Counted from the stretch's first letter, positions 11,961-23,317 are shown. The stretch: DNA of 64,000 bases from Cladorhizidae sp. MBARI D1340-BT2 (GCA_028752905.1 JAQNBH010000004.1:39612336-39676335); one strand, 5' to 3'. The notes: a model not told the origin generated them from the letters alone. Made by a program: numbers and translations.

Positions 11961-12838
11961 CAATACAGACAGAGTTGAGTAGGCACAGGCTGACCTCAAC
12001 TGGGATTGAGCTATCATGATGTCGAAGCAATACAAAACCAGGCAACACAGGGGACAAGCCGTGGAAGAGCATCACAGCATGCCCCAGAACTCTGACTCCA
12101 AATCCGAGAGTCATACTAGCACCATCATTGAGGCTGGAAACAGCAACATGGTACTCATTGGCTTCATAAAGGATGCAGTTTTGTGAAGAAAGAGTGGATC
12201 GTTCAGGAGGAGCAAGAATGACTTTGGAAGGAAAGAGAATGGGAACATTCATGACTCAACATGTTGCAGGCCAACTGCAAGACTGGCGAAAGTTGTCGAC
12301 CTAAGGAACCATTTTGACAACCTCACCTCGAAATGGACCAAACATTATACAATGGTGGAGGAAGTCAAGGAGCTAATCAATACCGATGCTTTGACTGTAA
12401 GGATGCCAAAGCAAATATCCTATCATGTAAAGGATGGCTCACCTCAGATGTTGAAGGAGGCCACCCGGATATCAGATGACTTTATGCAAACTAGGGGTTG
12501 GAGTCTCGATTGTATCAACTAGGGGAAGACAGCCAACCAACACAATGGAAAGAGGTTCCACCAAAGGGATGAGAGACATCAACCAAGGAAGGACAGCAGG
12601 GCCTACAAGAACAACGACGGCAGTCCACAATCAAAGCTGACTGAACTGGTGGCCATGAAAAGAAGGACGGACATGGGATGAGACCACCAAAATTTTACCT
12701 GGAAAAGTGGCCAAGATACTTCAATTGTAATTTCTCTGACTCCTAGCAATAGCAGAGTTGGAGTACCGAAAGAGATCCTCACCGATTGCGGGGCAAACTT
12801 CACCATCTGACTACTTGCTAACTAGGTAGTTCAGGCTC
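11961..12838 (+). mobile_element. Ty3/Gypsy relic, gag plus end of integrase (unit A)
   Basis: The plus strand encodes a broken gag: HFDNLTSKWTKHYTMVEEVK, then PKQISYHVKDGSPQMLKEA and SDDFMQTRGW (12300-12500), resembling the SCAN-like capsid C-terminal region of some Gypsy elements. At 12735 the sequence jumps into integrase, EILTDCGANFT (second catalytic Asp), stopping at 12808. Comparison with unit C shows that about 1 kb containing the protease and first part of the integrase is deleted here. Reverse transcriptase is absent in every unit. Confidence 0.7.
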
Positions 12839-13185
12839 TGATGTAATGCCGTCATTTTGTAGTTGTGGTTGCTGGTCAGCTAGCAGGATAGTTTTCTAGA
12901 AGCTAATAAGCTGGTCAGCAGGTAGATTTCTAGCAGCTGATGTAGCAGGTCAGTTTGTAGGATAGTTTTCTAGAAGCTAATGAGCGGGTCAGCTTGAAGC
13001 CATCAGTTTAGTAGTAGTGACTGTGTTCTAGAAGCAGATGTAGCTACAATCACTTCTTCTCCAAATGTGTAGAAGACATCAGTGAAAAGCATCATGTGGC
13101 ATGTCTCTCTGATCAAGCAGGCATCTTGCAGTTTGTTCTCAACTACAAATAAAAACCTTCCTCTTAGTGTTATCTAAATGTCAGA
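12839..13185 (+). repeat. Possible Gypsy 3' end / LTR-like segment with internal repeats
   Basis: Immediately after the integrase fragment begins 'tgatgtaatgccgtc', with two copies of 'aggatagttttctagaagctaat' variants (12887, 12959), and AATAAA at about 13148. Its position suggests a degenerate 3' LTR, but no 5' partner copy is present in the unit. Copies at 31476-31820 and 53600-53870 (shorter). Confidence 0.35.
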
Positions 13186-13849
13186 GTTTACTTTGCTTCT
13201 GGTTTGACTGGTAATGCAACAGTGACAGAGGTTAGATTTTTCCTATGCTTACTTAGCCAGTAGGATAGAGGAGGGCCCTACTGATGAGGATATTGCGGCT
13301 GTCACTTCCTGAGAAATGATTCGGGTTGAATTATTTAGCTGACATGGGGAGATGGAGGGGGAGAAGTTACAGGAAGCAGTCCTCTTTCCTACGAGTCTTA
13401 CATAGGGATACCTGTATATAGTGGCCTTATTAATATCAATATTTTCTTCCATCTCAACCATCAATACTTTCAGTGGGCCATGCTTGACCATTTAACCACT
13501 TTTTAATACCTAATGAAGACACTCATTGCACTAAGAAGGGCTTCCTCTTGGCACACAGTAGTTTCATCTGTCGAGCTCTTTCCCATCGCAGACATACTTG
13601 CAGCAAGTTCAGGCACTCAGATTTTGAGGTATTTCCACTTAACAGAGGAGGAGCCAAAAAATCGGAGTGGTCCAGTTAGAATTATGATTTTGATGGGGCT
13701 CAAACTCCACATATATGTTGAGGGGGGCTGCAGGAAATAAAGCAAATCTCACGATTAAATTTGCATCGAAATGAGAGCATTTCAGAACAGTTAGATAAGT
13801 TACCATTGAAATTCACAACCGACACATTCGACTAAAATAACAAAGAACA
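13186..13849. other. Unassigned conserved block
   Basis: Shared with 31821-32740 and 53871-54590. A minus-strand frame (13491-13249, with ATIYRYPYVRLVGKRTASCN) persists in unit B but matches no family I recognise. A segment near 13595-13622 ('cttgcagcaagttcaggcactcagatttt') is also found in the separate block at 42548 and 61029. Confidence 0.4.
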
Positions 13850-15305
13850 ATCGAAGTTTGTATTTACAACATAAAATTCAGAATAATGGCAATTAAAATA
13901 TAGCTGACATGATTTATTAGCACAAATAAATTCATTGGCTATGACTTTTATGTCAAAATTTTCCGTACTGTCTTCGTAATAATGAAGAACAATCATGTGG
14001 TTATGACCTTTCAGAAGTATATAATTTGTAGCAGGCATTACATACCAGAACCTGAAATAGGCAACCAATTAGTGTTTTTTGAGTCGGACTTATAGTCTGA
14101 AGAACAAATTCCAGTCCAGAAATTGATCTTCCTTTTTAGCGACATACAACATTCGCAAAGCAAGAAGGTCATGGAGGTTAAGATCTTCACCATAAAAACT
14201 GCATACAGCAACCAGTTCACTCTCACAGATTTCGCCAGAACATGCTTTAAAAAGGAGTTGTTATACATTTGAGTTGAACCCAGGTTGGTCAAATCTGTCA
14301 GTCATACACACCACAGCTAAATCCAGTACTTCAAAATAATTAAGTCTGTAGCTTTTGGTGTTGCTGGAAACTCTGCTTCACCAACTCCTTCTTCATAGTG
14401 ATGTGGTCTCCTACTAGTGTGACCAGTGGTTCAACTGTCTATACCTGTGAAGTTCAACTGTCTATAGTGTGTGACCACTGGTTCAATTGCTTGATAAGGT
14501 AGCTTCTTCAATGTTAATCTACTCATTTCCAAAATCTCTATCCAATTGCATCCCCTAAAGAGTCTTAACTGTAAGCATGGCTATCTCATTATCTTCAACA
14601 CTAGAAATTTCAGGATTTTGTAGGTCAGGCTAAGCCTATTTGTATGCCAAAGGCTCATTTCTGATAACATCAGGTTGAAAAGGAATGGGAAAGTACCCAT
14701 TTGACTATCAACACCCTGGATTCTAGCCTTCATTCCGGTATCAGTGGTGACTCTGGGTGCCTCTTGCCCCACAAATTCAGAATATAGTTATTGGACATAG
14801 TGCTGGTTAAAGCATCAGCTCATACTGTCCAACTTTTGGTAGATATTGACGGCGATTCACTTCCTGTTTCCTCTTTGATTCTACTCAGCATAATCTCTCA
14901 CTTGGGAGAAAACTTTACAAGTTTTACCAGTTCAAAACATGTAAGACAATCTTGCATAGCAGCAGACACTTTGAAATTAAGGGCATGGCCATAGTAGAGC
15001 ATAAGCACTGCCTTGGGCTCAATTTGCTGCATCTTAGCAGATACTCCATCTCTAGCTCCAGCCATTATGCTGCAGCTGTCATAACATTGACCTCATAGCT
15101 TAAGTGGGTATCTCAAAATGAAAAAGAACATCTTTAATAGATGATACGATGCTGTAAGCAGTAGTAGAGAGAAGGTTGGACCACCCAAGATACTCTTCAT
15201 TAAGTCATCCATCCACTTGATCACCAAAGTAAGTTGCACCTTGTTGGATCCATTGCATCTAAGCGGGTTAATATCTAGATATTTGTCCTCAATCTAAGTC
15301 ACCAA
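13850..15305 (-). mobile_element. ZMYM1-like hAT transposase relic (unit A)
   Basis: The minus strand from 15305 downwards gives the order of a ZMYM1/TTF-type hAT transposase. NIEDKYLDI and a frame-broken catalytic region come first (15290-15070), then GQCYD, GARGGVAAKMQQIKPKAVLKHYYGHALNF (15080-14980), KARIQGVDSQMGTFPFLFNLM (~14700), and finally VMPATN...LKGHNHMIVLHYYEDSTENFDIKVIANEF (14060-13910) near the C-terminus. The SERSF part of the dimerisation domain is missing. Stops and frameshifts throughout. The RT element on the same strand abuts its 5' end at a T-rich tract. Confidence 0.78.
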
Positions 15306-16155
15306 ACTTCAAAAAAAAAAAATATTATTTATTTTTTATTTTTTATTATTTTTTTATTATTATTATATCTACAAAAACACTATCTACAAAAACACAATAA
15401 TTAATGAAAGTCTAATGAAATAAGTCCGCCAGGCTGGAGTCTTGCCCAGTGTTCCCATAATGCACGAGCTGTTCCCCCTCTGCATGGCAATCGCCAAACG
15501 TTGTGTCAGGAAGGGAAATGACCTGCTCTCCCCTGTTTTTCAGCCATAGCAGCAACTGCACCTGCCTCACTGGTTGCGCTTGCTATGTATGAATGGGCAT
15601 AGGTGTCTGTGCAGGTAGCGTCCCATACCAACAGCTTGCCATACTCCCAAGGAACCATTGTTATACCATCAGGTCTCTTTCTTTCACTCCTATATGTCCC
15701 TGAAGGTTCCAGCTGAGTTGGAATTTTGGCTGCAGACAGGGCACGGTGAATAATGTCATTGAGTGAGGAGTGCGGAAATGGCGGCATTCACTATGTCTGC
15801 AGCTAAGGCCATGAGTTGCAAGAGAATCCACATAGGAACCACAGTGATGACATATATGAGGTTTGCACAGGGAGTATCCAAGCCTAAGTCCCACTGCCAC
15901 CACCCGGATGGTGTTGTCATCCATGCGTAGCCCTAAAGACAAACAAGGGGGTGCATTCAACCACACACCTGACTCTTGAGTTGATGCAGACAAAAGACGA
16001 GCACGTTCTCTCCCATCTTGGGCATTCTCCAACAGCTTGTTTGTGGTTGCTGTCACTCACGCAGAATCCCATGCCTTCTGGATATGTTGGCCAGTGCCTT
16101 CAGGGGATGGTGTGTCATGGCCAATGGACCACAATGCCTTGGCCTCTTCCTGGTA
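15306..16155 (-). mobile_element. 5'-truncated RT element, C-terminal nuclease part only (unit A-specific)
   Basis: Minus-strand translation yields RLSASTQESGVWLNAPP, LGLRMDDNTIRVVAVGLRLG, a zinc-finger-like CxxC...H...C (HICHHCGSYVDSLATHGLSC), SSLNDIIHRALSAAKIPTQLEPSG, and KRPDGITMVPWEYGKLLVWDATC. This is the same C-terminal module as in the neighbouring element but clearly diverged. It ends at an A-rich (minus strand) tail at 15310-15365. It is absent from units B and C, where the A-rich tail joins directly to the longer copy, so it is a separate 5'-truncated insertion. Confidence 0.7.
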
Positions 16156-18780
16156 AGGTGTATTATTTTTTTGGTTAAAAAAAAATTTGAAAAAGTTAAA
16201 TATATATATTTGGTGTTTCTTATTCATACAGTTTATAGAACCCCCTTCCCCTTAAGTTCAAATGTTCAAGTGATGACATTAGGGAAATGACTTGTCCCAA
16301 ACCCTGATGGCAAAGATCCCATTACTAAGGCTGCATTCCCACGCTGCACAGCCAGAGAAATCCTTGAAGAAGATGTTGATGGGGGAGTTCTCTTCACAAG
16401 TTACTGACCTCAGTCGGCGTCCCAACTCCCTGAAGAATGCCTTTTCTTGAGTCCCAAAGGATCCACATGTCTCTACCGCCACAGGTACAAACTTGTATGC
16501 CGAGTCCAGGTGGGCGTACTTCTCACCCTCCGTCTGGGCTGCCACTGCACCAACCTCAGTGATTGCAGCCAAAAGGTTGGATGGGGCAATGGTGTCACTA
16601 CAGGTTGCATCCCATACCAAGAGTCTACCACTTGACCATGGAATGATGGACATGCCATCAGGTCTCTTTTCATCTGACCAAAGCAGACCTGAGGGCTCCA
16701 CAGGAAGGGACATTTTCAGCAGTTAATGACTGGTGGATGATATCATTTAAAGCACCATGGCGAGAAGGCCTTCCCTGTACCTGCAGCTCAACCCATGCGT
16801 GCCAAACTGGTCGACATCCGATTCACAGTAACTACAAGAGTGTGGCTGGCACAGGGATGCTCCTAGACGTAGTCCAACTGCTATTCGAACTGCGTCATCG
16901 CTCATTCGGAGACCCAGTGAGGAAATTGGCAGGGCATTAAGCCAGGCACCTGACTCACATACAGACACTCAGAGGAGACGAGCTCTGGTTTTGGGGTCAG
17001 CATTCCGCAAAATTGACTAAAATACGAGGGATATCCCACGACTTCTGCTGATGGGAAGCAGGCAGGGCTGGAGGAGGAAAGATGAGGTAATCACCCCAGA
17101 GTGAAAGGGCAACCTCAATCTCAGGGTACTAGACAGCTGAACTGAGGGGGGAGGATATGGTGAATGAGATTGGATGATCCATCAGCAGAAGCCAAAAAGG
17201 CAGAGGGAGCAAGATGAACCGCACTCCTAATTCTAATTCCCCCCATGGTTCACTGGAGGGGTGGCCTGTAGCCAAGAAGGGTCATTGTTCTGAAATCTAT
17301 ATTAGTGATATTGCTGAGGATTGACTTGAGGTGGTCATAGGCTGGGAGATGACTGGAAGAGAAACAGGGAGCAGAGCTGAGAATGTGCATCATCTTGGGG
17401 ATCGCAAATGAGTGACGCAACAATGTGATAGCATCATGTGATTGCAAATGACAAGTCTATCACCCATCAACAGCAGCAGCTCCTTCTTCTCCCTTACACA
17501 TGCATCCACTGATTGTAACCCTCCAATAGGAGAGCCCAAGAGATTGGCATTCTCTGGGCTAATGATGCTAACTCCTGGAAGAGCAACAAGGACGATCCCT
17601 TGCAGATCAATTCTCTGTTTAGCTCCAGGCTCAGAGCGCCTGCTTCAACCTCAATGGTCCTGAGATCATGAATTACATCTTCCCGGTTGCCTCCCAGAGT
17701 TCCATCGCCCAGATAAAAAACACAGAATTCTGACCTCAGCTTTTCACACAGTTTCTGAATAGACAGGCAAAAGAGGAAGGGTCCCAATGGATCGACCTGC
17801 TGAACCCCTTCTGAAGACAGAACGACTTTATCACCCCATAAGTGTAAAGATGGCGAGCAGTATACTGAGTGGACAAAAGAGAGAAGCTCGGGAATGTACT
17901 CCTCTACAGCACCCAACATCTTGTCCCGGCGAATACTGTTCAAGGCATTTCTGAAGTCCACTTTCATGATCACTTGGTCTTCCTTGAGGTTCTGGAGGTA
18001 GATGCGAGCAGCATGCACTGCCGCTTCAACCCCCCGCTTCACTCCAAAACCTAACTGCCGAGGGGCCAGGAAATCAGGAACTTTTTGCATGGCATGAATG
18101 CAAGCACACTTAGCAGCAAGTCTGCGCAGGGTACAGCCCACAGCGATAGGGTGAACCCCACCATCCTTCTTATGCAGAGCTACCAGTGAGGCAAAGAAAT
18201 GAGGACGGATGGATACAGGTGTGTCACCTCTTAGGATCAGAGATACAAAATAAGTGAGCGCCCTCAGTAATTAATGGCCGCCTTCACCAGCAGACGGACT
18301 TGTGAGGTCTTTGAGATGTTGTGGTCTGAGTCCATCCTGGCCACCTGCAGATCTATTTGGGAAGGAACGTATGGCTTGAGTGATGATGGCCTTGGTGACT
18401 GAGAAAGAGAATGAGGAAGGGTCCGAGGATAGCATTATGGAAGAATCCGGGTGAGCAGCAGGGTGCTCCTGCTTAAAGGCTTCCAGAGTGTCAGTCGAGT
18501 GATCGGCTAAAACATCCTCAGCACATGCAAGCCTGACAGCACCCTTGATGTCGCCCTCTTCCAGTTTGGATGTCACCTTTGAAGACAAGAGCTCTAGGGG
18601 ATCACGAGACTTATTGAAAATATCGAACGAAAGAAGAACTGCACCACAAATCATTCTTCTTCCAAATTTAGATAGTCATTTAGCCAGCTAATTACGGGTG
18701 ATCTCGTGAACCTTAATTGCTGGATGGCTTCGTGACTCCAGGCAATTTTGGCACAAGCAAATCTTATTTCACATCACATC
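16156..18780 (-). mobile_element. Non-LTR-type reverse transcriptase element (unit A)
   Basis: Minus strand, N to C: RMICGAVLLSFDIF (18650), KLEEGDIKGAVRLACAED, FPNRSAGGQDGLRPQHLKDL (18340), GCTLRRLAAKCACIHAMQKV (18130), IMKVDFRNALNSIRRDKM (RT motif A, ~17960), GVQQVDPLGPFLF (motif B), FYLGDGTLGG (~17700), then CQPHSC...C, KRPDGMSIIPWSSGRLLVWDATCSDT and VAVETCG (16700-16480). The last part (RPDG, WDAT) resembles a PD-(D/E)XK nuclease, an inference from spacing. The active site YLDDG seen in unit C reads YLGDG here, a lost catalytic Asp. Frameshifted in several places; not functional. Confidence 0.82.
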
Positions 18781-20329
18781 ATGACTGATGAACGATCATT
18801 CCTATAGCCTATTACATATCCTTATTCTCAGTATTGACATTTTAAGGCAATGGTAGATATATTTCATGTTTCTCATCCAGGAAGTAATTAAAAACTCAAT
18901 ATGGGGGAGGTTGGTGGGGGAAACAAACACATATACAAACAAAACAAACACAACACAGATGTAAAAGGTGAAAGGAAACATTGAAACCAAAGTCTGTGCT
19001 CTGCTTTGAAAAGTCCCTGGTTAAATAAATACAACAGCAATATGTGGCTTATATTTTTAACCAATGGGAGGTAGATGAGAATCAAGAAATTTGTCTGACA
19101 TAGCCTGCTAACAGTGGAATTCTTCTTCTCTGCTCTGTATTTTTTTTTGATCATTGCAGCTGGTATAGGTTTATTAATCATTGCAATTGCATTGATGAAC
19201 AATCATTCCTATAGTATTCCGTACATTATTAGCCTATTATTTATCCCTTATATTAATTATTCTAAGTATTGACAGCAAGTTATCTCCAATAGTCAAGTAT
19301 TACACAGTGTCAGAAGTGGGTTGGCTAATATTCCTCCATAGCAGTTAGACTTCTCAGAGACTGGACAGATAGACCGATGCAATTCTCTACCGTCTGAAGA
19401 TGGGGCAGTATAGCATGAACATCACCAGATAATGGAGAAGACTCATAGTTTATATATCTCAACAGCCCTACACACTTGTCAAGATTACACTAACTCCCAA
19501 ATAACATCGTAAATTTCAGAACAGTTTTTGTCTTGTTGAATGTCGTTACCACTTCTTCACACATGAAGTAAGTGAAAATAGCTGCCACACACCAGTACTC
19601 ACTCAAGGTGAGGTAGAGGGTCTGTTCACATGTCAGTACTTGGGAAAGATTCCGTTCTCCACTCTCACTCAAGGTGAGGTAAAGTGTCTTTCCACATGCC
19701 AGCCACAGACATGGCAAGGGAAAGATCCTGTTCTCCACTCTCACTCAAGGTGAGGAAGAAGTGTGTCCACAAACACCAGCAGACACTCGAGCCCACCACA
19801 CCAACGCATGCACTTATAACAGGAGCAAAACACTGAGTATTGTCTAGCAAGGGTATTGGATGAATTAAATCACATTATTATTGAGACAACTAGATCACAG
19901 AGCATGTTGAGATAATATATCACCAGTATCATGCTAATATAATTAAGATAATCGATAATCAGACATGAAGTATTGCTTTTGCAAAGCAGACACCTTAAAG
20001 TGGGTGCTGGCTACTGTTAATTAGTTCAGTGGCACAAGGATGTTTTTGCCTGCTTTCTTTAATCGAGGAGTGCCCCTGCCACCAGTTCTATAATTATTAA
20101 AAAAGTGAACAATAGTTATTACAAATTAAACAGACCATATATACAATAATAGAATTGCTTCAAACCGAGTTGAATATGAGCAAAGGTTAGTTACAATACT
20201 GCTAGCATAGCACAAGCTGAAGTGGTCCTGAATTCAGTTATAGCTGGAGGAGAGGTCACCGTTGGCGGTAGGTTTCCTACGACAATTTCAGGCGGAGCTA
20301 AGCAGTTACAATCAGAGGGGAGGTTAGAA
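18781..20329. repeat. Non-coding repeat block C (unit A)
   Basis: Recurs in units B and C and once more at 46066-48635. In unit A the ~400-bp module around 'aaactcaat..gggggaggt' (18868-19205) occurs once; in the other units it is duplicated in tandem. No coding potential recognised. Confidence 0.6.
19598..19815 (+). repeat. Minisatellite, 66/76-bp units
   Basis: Three units each begin with ctcactcaaggtgagg at 19598, 19664 and 19740, the second and third followed by a variant of the same spacer (ttccacatgccagc, gatcctgttctcc). Same array at 41397, 47931 and 59731 in the paralogous blocks. The short open frames across it are repeat shadows. Confidence 0.8.
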
Positions 20330-20452
20330 CTGCAGGGATAGTATCTCCCCATTAATCTGAATTCGAACCAAGCCATTAATCTGGATTCGAACCAGGATTT
20401 TATCTTATTCGGTTATGTCCCAGTGAGTGAGCTAGACTAGCTGGAAATGACT
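20330..20452 (-). repeat. tRNA-derived SINE-like element (unit A)
   Basis: On the minus strand, tagctcactcactggga (A-box-like, ~20435-20419) is followed about 25 nt later by ggttcgaatcc (perfect B-box, 20393-20383), the internal RNA polymerase III promoter arrangement. The B-box segment is duplicated next to it (20345-20370). No cloverleaf with paired acceptor stem is evident, so it is a SINE head rather than a working tRNA gene. Also at 42165 and 60475. Confidence 0.5.
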
Positions 20453-21268
20453 TCACTAATTATGGCTGACACATGTATTAGAGATTTGCGGAGGCCTATT
20501 ACAGCCATGCACTATTACCTCATCTACAGGCACTAGAACAAACATAAAGGGTGGAGAAAGGAGCAAGGCTGGATAAAGCACATGCTATAGCTCGGAAGCT
20601 AGTGATAGACACGGAAAATGTCAACCAAGGAAGAAAATTCATATTCATGAGGCCACTGCAGGCTAATAACTGTAGCTCATACATGAAAACATGCATCGCA
20701 CAGGATTCAGATTCCTGTAACCACAATTGTAATTAAAACTGCAAAGCACACTGCCACACTTGCAGCCAGTCCAGGCACTTAGGGACCCCCACATAGCTGC
20801 AGGTACCATTGACATGGTTATACCTATGCAACATTTTTAGCTTAAAAATGAAGCAACAGAGAGACCTACCTTTTGAGCTATACATCAAGTGTATTGCAGA
20901 ATCTATGGAGCTCCAAAGTCGTAAAACAAGCTTAAGAAAATACTATAAAAAAATTATATATTTTTTTTCTATTCCCCCCCTCATAAAAACCTGATGAGCT
21001 AACTCCTGTCAATGGGTGGATTACACAACCTGAATTAAAGTCGGCCAAAGAGCATATATGATGCATGTGTAGATGAAGTTATGAAGATGACCACACACCT
21101 TGTCTTCTTGCCTGCACTTGGAGATTGATAGGAGCCAAGACATTGACTTGCTGGAACTGCAATAGAAGGTACGTAATTGTGCTAGCACTTCAGCAAAGAA
21201 TCGAGTTTTGTATGCATAGCCAAAGCATCTATAACAACAACACAACCAGTGGAAGGTGCCTTACTAAC
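20453..21268. other. Non-coding remainder of block C (unit A)
   Basis: Conserved in units B and C without a supported gene. It lies downstream of the RACGAP1-like exon on that exon's strand, but I could not find a following exon. Confidence 0.4.
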
Positions 21269-21664
21269 CAGGCCTGGGTTCTGGAGTGATGGGTGACCTA
21301 CATGAGCCTGGGCTGGGAGGGAGAGAGGCAGGTGAAGGAGAGGTGGTGGGTTCAGGATGGTCATGCTCAGACATATATTGCTGCCAGTAATCCCTTGATA
21401 TCCCCAACAAACGTATCATCACCCTCGGCTGTTTTTCAATGTTTTGCAACATTACAAGCTCATTTGGCTGTCCGGTCGCATGCCCCACGATGCTGGGACC
21501 AAAGATCTTGGCCAGACTGGAGATGGGCATTTTGTTTGCGTCACAGTGCGAGGCTACACGCTGGAGGTGGAGAATAAGGAAGGTGAGGGTGTCCTTGTTG
21601 ACTGCAGGAAGCTCAGCAAGGGCTTCAAGCATGGATGCGAGGGCATTCTCCTCTGGTATGAATT
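21269..21664 (-). pseudogene. RACGAP1: RACGAP1-like exon: C-terminal half of RhoGAP domain (unit A)
   Basis: A single 396-nt exon on the minus strand with a pyrimidine-rich acceptor (...cttatag, just above 21664) and donor gttagt (21268-21263). It encodes FIPEENALASMLEALAELP, VNKDTLTFLILHLQRV, KMPISSLAKIFGPSIVGHATG, MLQNIEKQPRVMIRLL and DYWQQYM, then a Pro/Ser-rich tail. Order and spacing match the C-terminal half of the RhoGAP domain of RACGAP1/MgcRacGAP, a centralspindlin GTPase-activating protein in cytokinesis. The upstream half with the arginine finger and all other exons are not detectable nearby, so this is a captured exon or a fragment of a dispersed gene. The frame is fully open in all three copies. 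It could still be a real exon with long introns, but three near-identical tandem copies argue against this. Confidence 0.72.
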
Positions 21665-22371
21665 CTATAAGAAGGAAGGAAAGGAAATATTGACTGTCAT
21701 TAGTATAGCTTTAATTTGCCCATTCACCGTTGGACTTGCAATAAAACCAGCAACAGCGATAGAACGATAAAAGTCCCAATGCCTCTAGCAATCAAATTGG
21801 ATTGCTGTTAATAGACAATGTTATTGAACACACTATATATATATATTGTTTACCGGTATTCCAACAGTTAAATAGCTAATGAGCTCTGCAAGTAAAACTA
21901 CTATAATTGCAAGTCACTAGTCCAAAAGAAGTTAATTCTGTGTTTTGGGGTAGTGGGATGGGTTTGCATCTGTTAACCACCCAAGATCTATGCAACACTA
22001 AAAAAACTAAAAACTCTCCTGGTAAGTATTCTATAACTAGCTTGTCACTTTATCTAAATTTGTATTGGAGGTAGCACTCACTATATTGGTTTGATCCCTT
22101 CACTTTTAAAATGGCAGCCAAAATAAAAGAAGAGTTTATATCTCGGCTAAAACTCACTTTGGTCGCTTCTTAGCATCATAAACGGTATCTTCTTCAGATT
22201 TTGATCCAAGAAATACTCTGAGCATGTATCAAATTTTCACAAAGGTATTGAGCATGGAGCTAAAAAAAATCCATTAAAATCATGAAGATCTACAATGTTT
22301 CCTATTAGGAACTGACCCTCATTTGTACCAGTGTAGCTCAGTCTAAATTGGTTGTAGTAAGCAGCTTCTAA
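21665..22371. other. Intergenic, (TA)n breakpoint at 21832-21846
   Basis: No gene. The TA run here is where units B and C diverge: there it joins directly to the pogo relic, equivalent to 26080 in unit A. The stretch 21848-22371 exists only in unit A. Confidence 0.6.
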
Positions 22372-22666
22372 AGGCATGTCCGCACTGGGACCACTATTGA
22401 CCTAGATCTGATCTTGATAAGTGGGATCTAGATCTGATCTAGATCTGATCTGGATAAATCCTGTCCGCACTGCAAAAATGAACAACCACAATTAAAAGCA
22501 TTTAAAAGCATTTTACACCTCCAAGCAGCTGCGTGTCACATGACATGACAGCTGGTATCGCTCACATTACTGCTGCTAGTGTACTTGTACTTGAAGATGG
22601 ATATGTCCTGGCTCTGTGTGTTCTTTCTATATTATATCACCACTGTGCTTCCCTCACTATTTGCAG

Positions 22667-23134
22667 GTACATGATGCACGTGTTTTTGCTAATTCGGCAT
22701 TTTATAGAAATGCATGCAATGGGTCTTTGTTTCCCAACTGGACAAAACTCTTCAATGACGCTGAAGTGCCACTTGTTCTGGGTGATCCAGCATATCCACT
22801 TCTACCATGGCTGATGAAACCCTACTTGGAGACATCCAGTACACCAGAAGAACTGAACTTTAATTATAGGCAAAGCAGGGCAAGGATGGTGGTGGAGAAT
22901 GCTTTTGGTCTGTTAAAGGGCCGATGGCGATGTCTACTGAAGAGAATAGACTCGAACTTGGCCAATGTACCAAGCATTGTTAGTTTATGCATAGTATTGC
23001 ACAACGTGTGTGAGATCTATGGTGATCATTGTCAAGATAACTGGCTCAATCGGGAAGGTAGTGCAAGTGGAAGTGTATCAATCACAGCAGCAAGCAGTGG
23101 CACAGCTACAGCCATCAGAGACAAACTGTACTAA
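22667..23134 (+). pseudogene. Harbinger transposase, C-terminal part (DDE_Tnp_4-like)
   Basis: An exon-like segment starting after a pyrimidine-rich acceptor (ttcccctcactatttgcag-type, ending 22666). It encodes VHDARVFANSAFYRNA, LVLGDPAYPLLPWLMKPY, FNYRQSRARMVVENAFGLLKGRWR and SIVSLCIVLHNVCE, ending at 23134. GDPAYP holds the second catalytic Asp and VVENAFG the third acidic residue (Glu) of the HARBI1-type DDE nuclease. The first Asp (GAIDGTH-type motif) and the N-terminal helix-turn-helix should lie upstream, but only 295 bp remain between the terminal repeat and this exon and they are non-coding. The element is therefore defective through internal deletion. Frame otherwise open over 155 codons. 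Confidence 0.85.
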
Positions 23135-23317
23135 CAATTAGCAGATCAGAATGGTTTATCATAGTATATAAATAAAATTGAATAACACAATAATAAGCTA
23201 TGGTGAAGGTGAATAGTGGTGAGGGAAGTTAAGAGATGAAAAATAAGTTGGTGGTGGTGGAGATGGGAAAGGTGCAAGGGGAAAGGGTGGGCGGGGGGAA
23301 GAGAAGTGTGGAAACTA

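Noticed and set aside
13249..13491. 80-codon minus-strand frame (MVKHGPLKV...) as a gene
   Set aside because: Partly conserved in unit B but frame-shifted at its start, broken in unit C, unrecognised; kept as an unassigned block only.
19598..19815. Direct repeats resembling a CRISPR array
   Set aside because: Periods of 66 and 76 bp, only three units, spacers similar to each other, no cas genes, eukaryotic context; it is a minisatellite.
20330..20452. A functional tRNA gene on the minus strand
   Set aside because: A- and B-boxes are present, but no acceptor or anticodon stems can be drawn and the B-box is duplicated; SINE-like instead.
22395..22460. GATC-rich palindromic tract as an operator or restriction-linked site
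   Set aside because: It lies directly inside the Harbinger terminus and mirrors GATC motifs at the other end; best explained as transposase-binding subterminal repeats.
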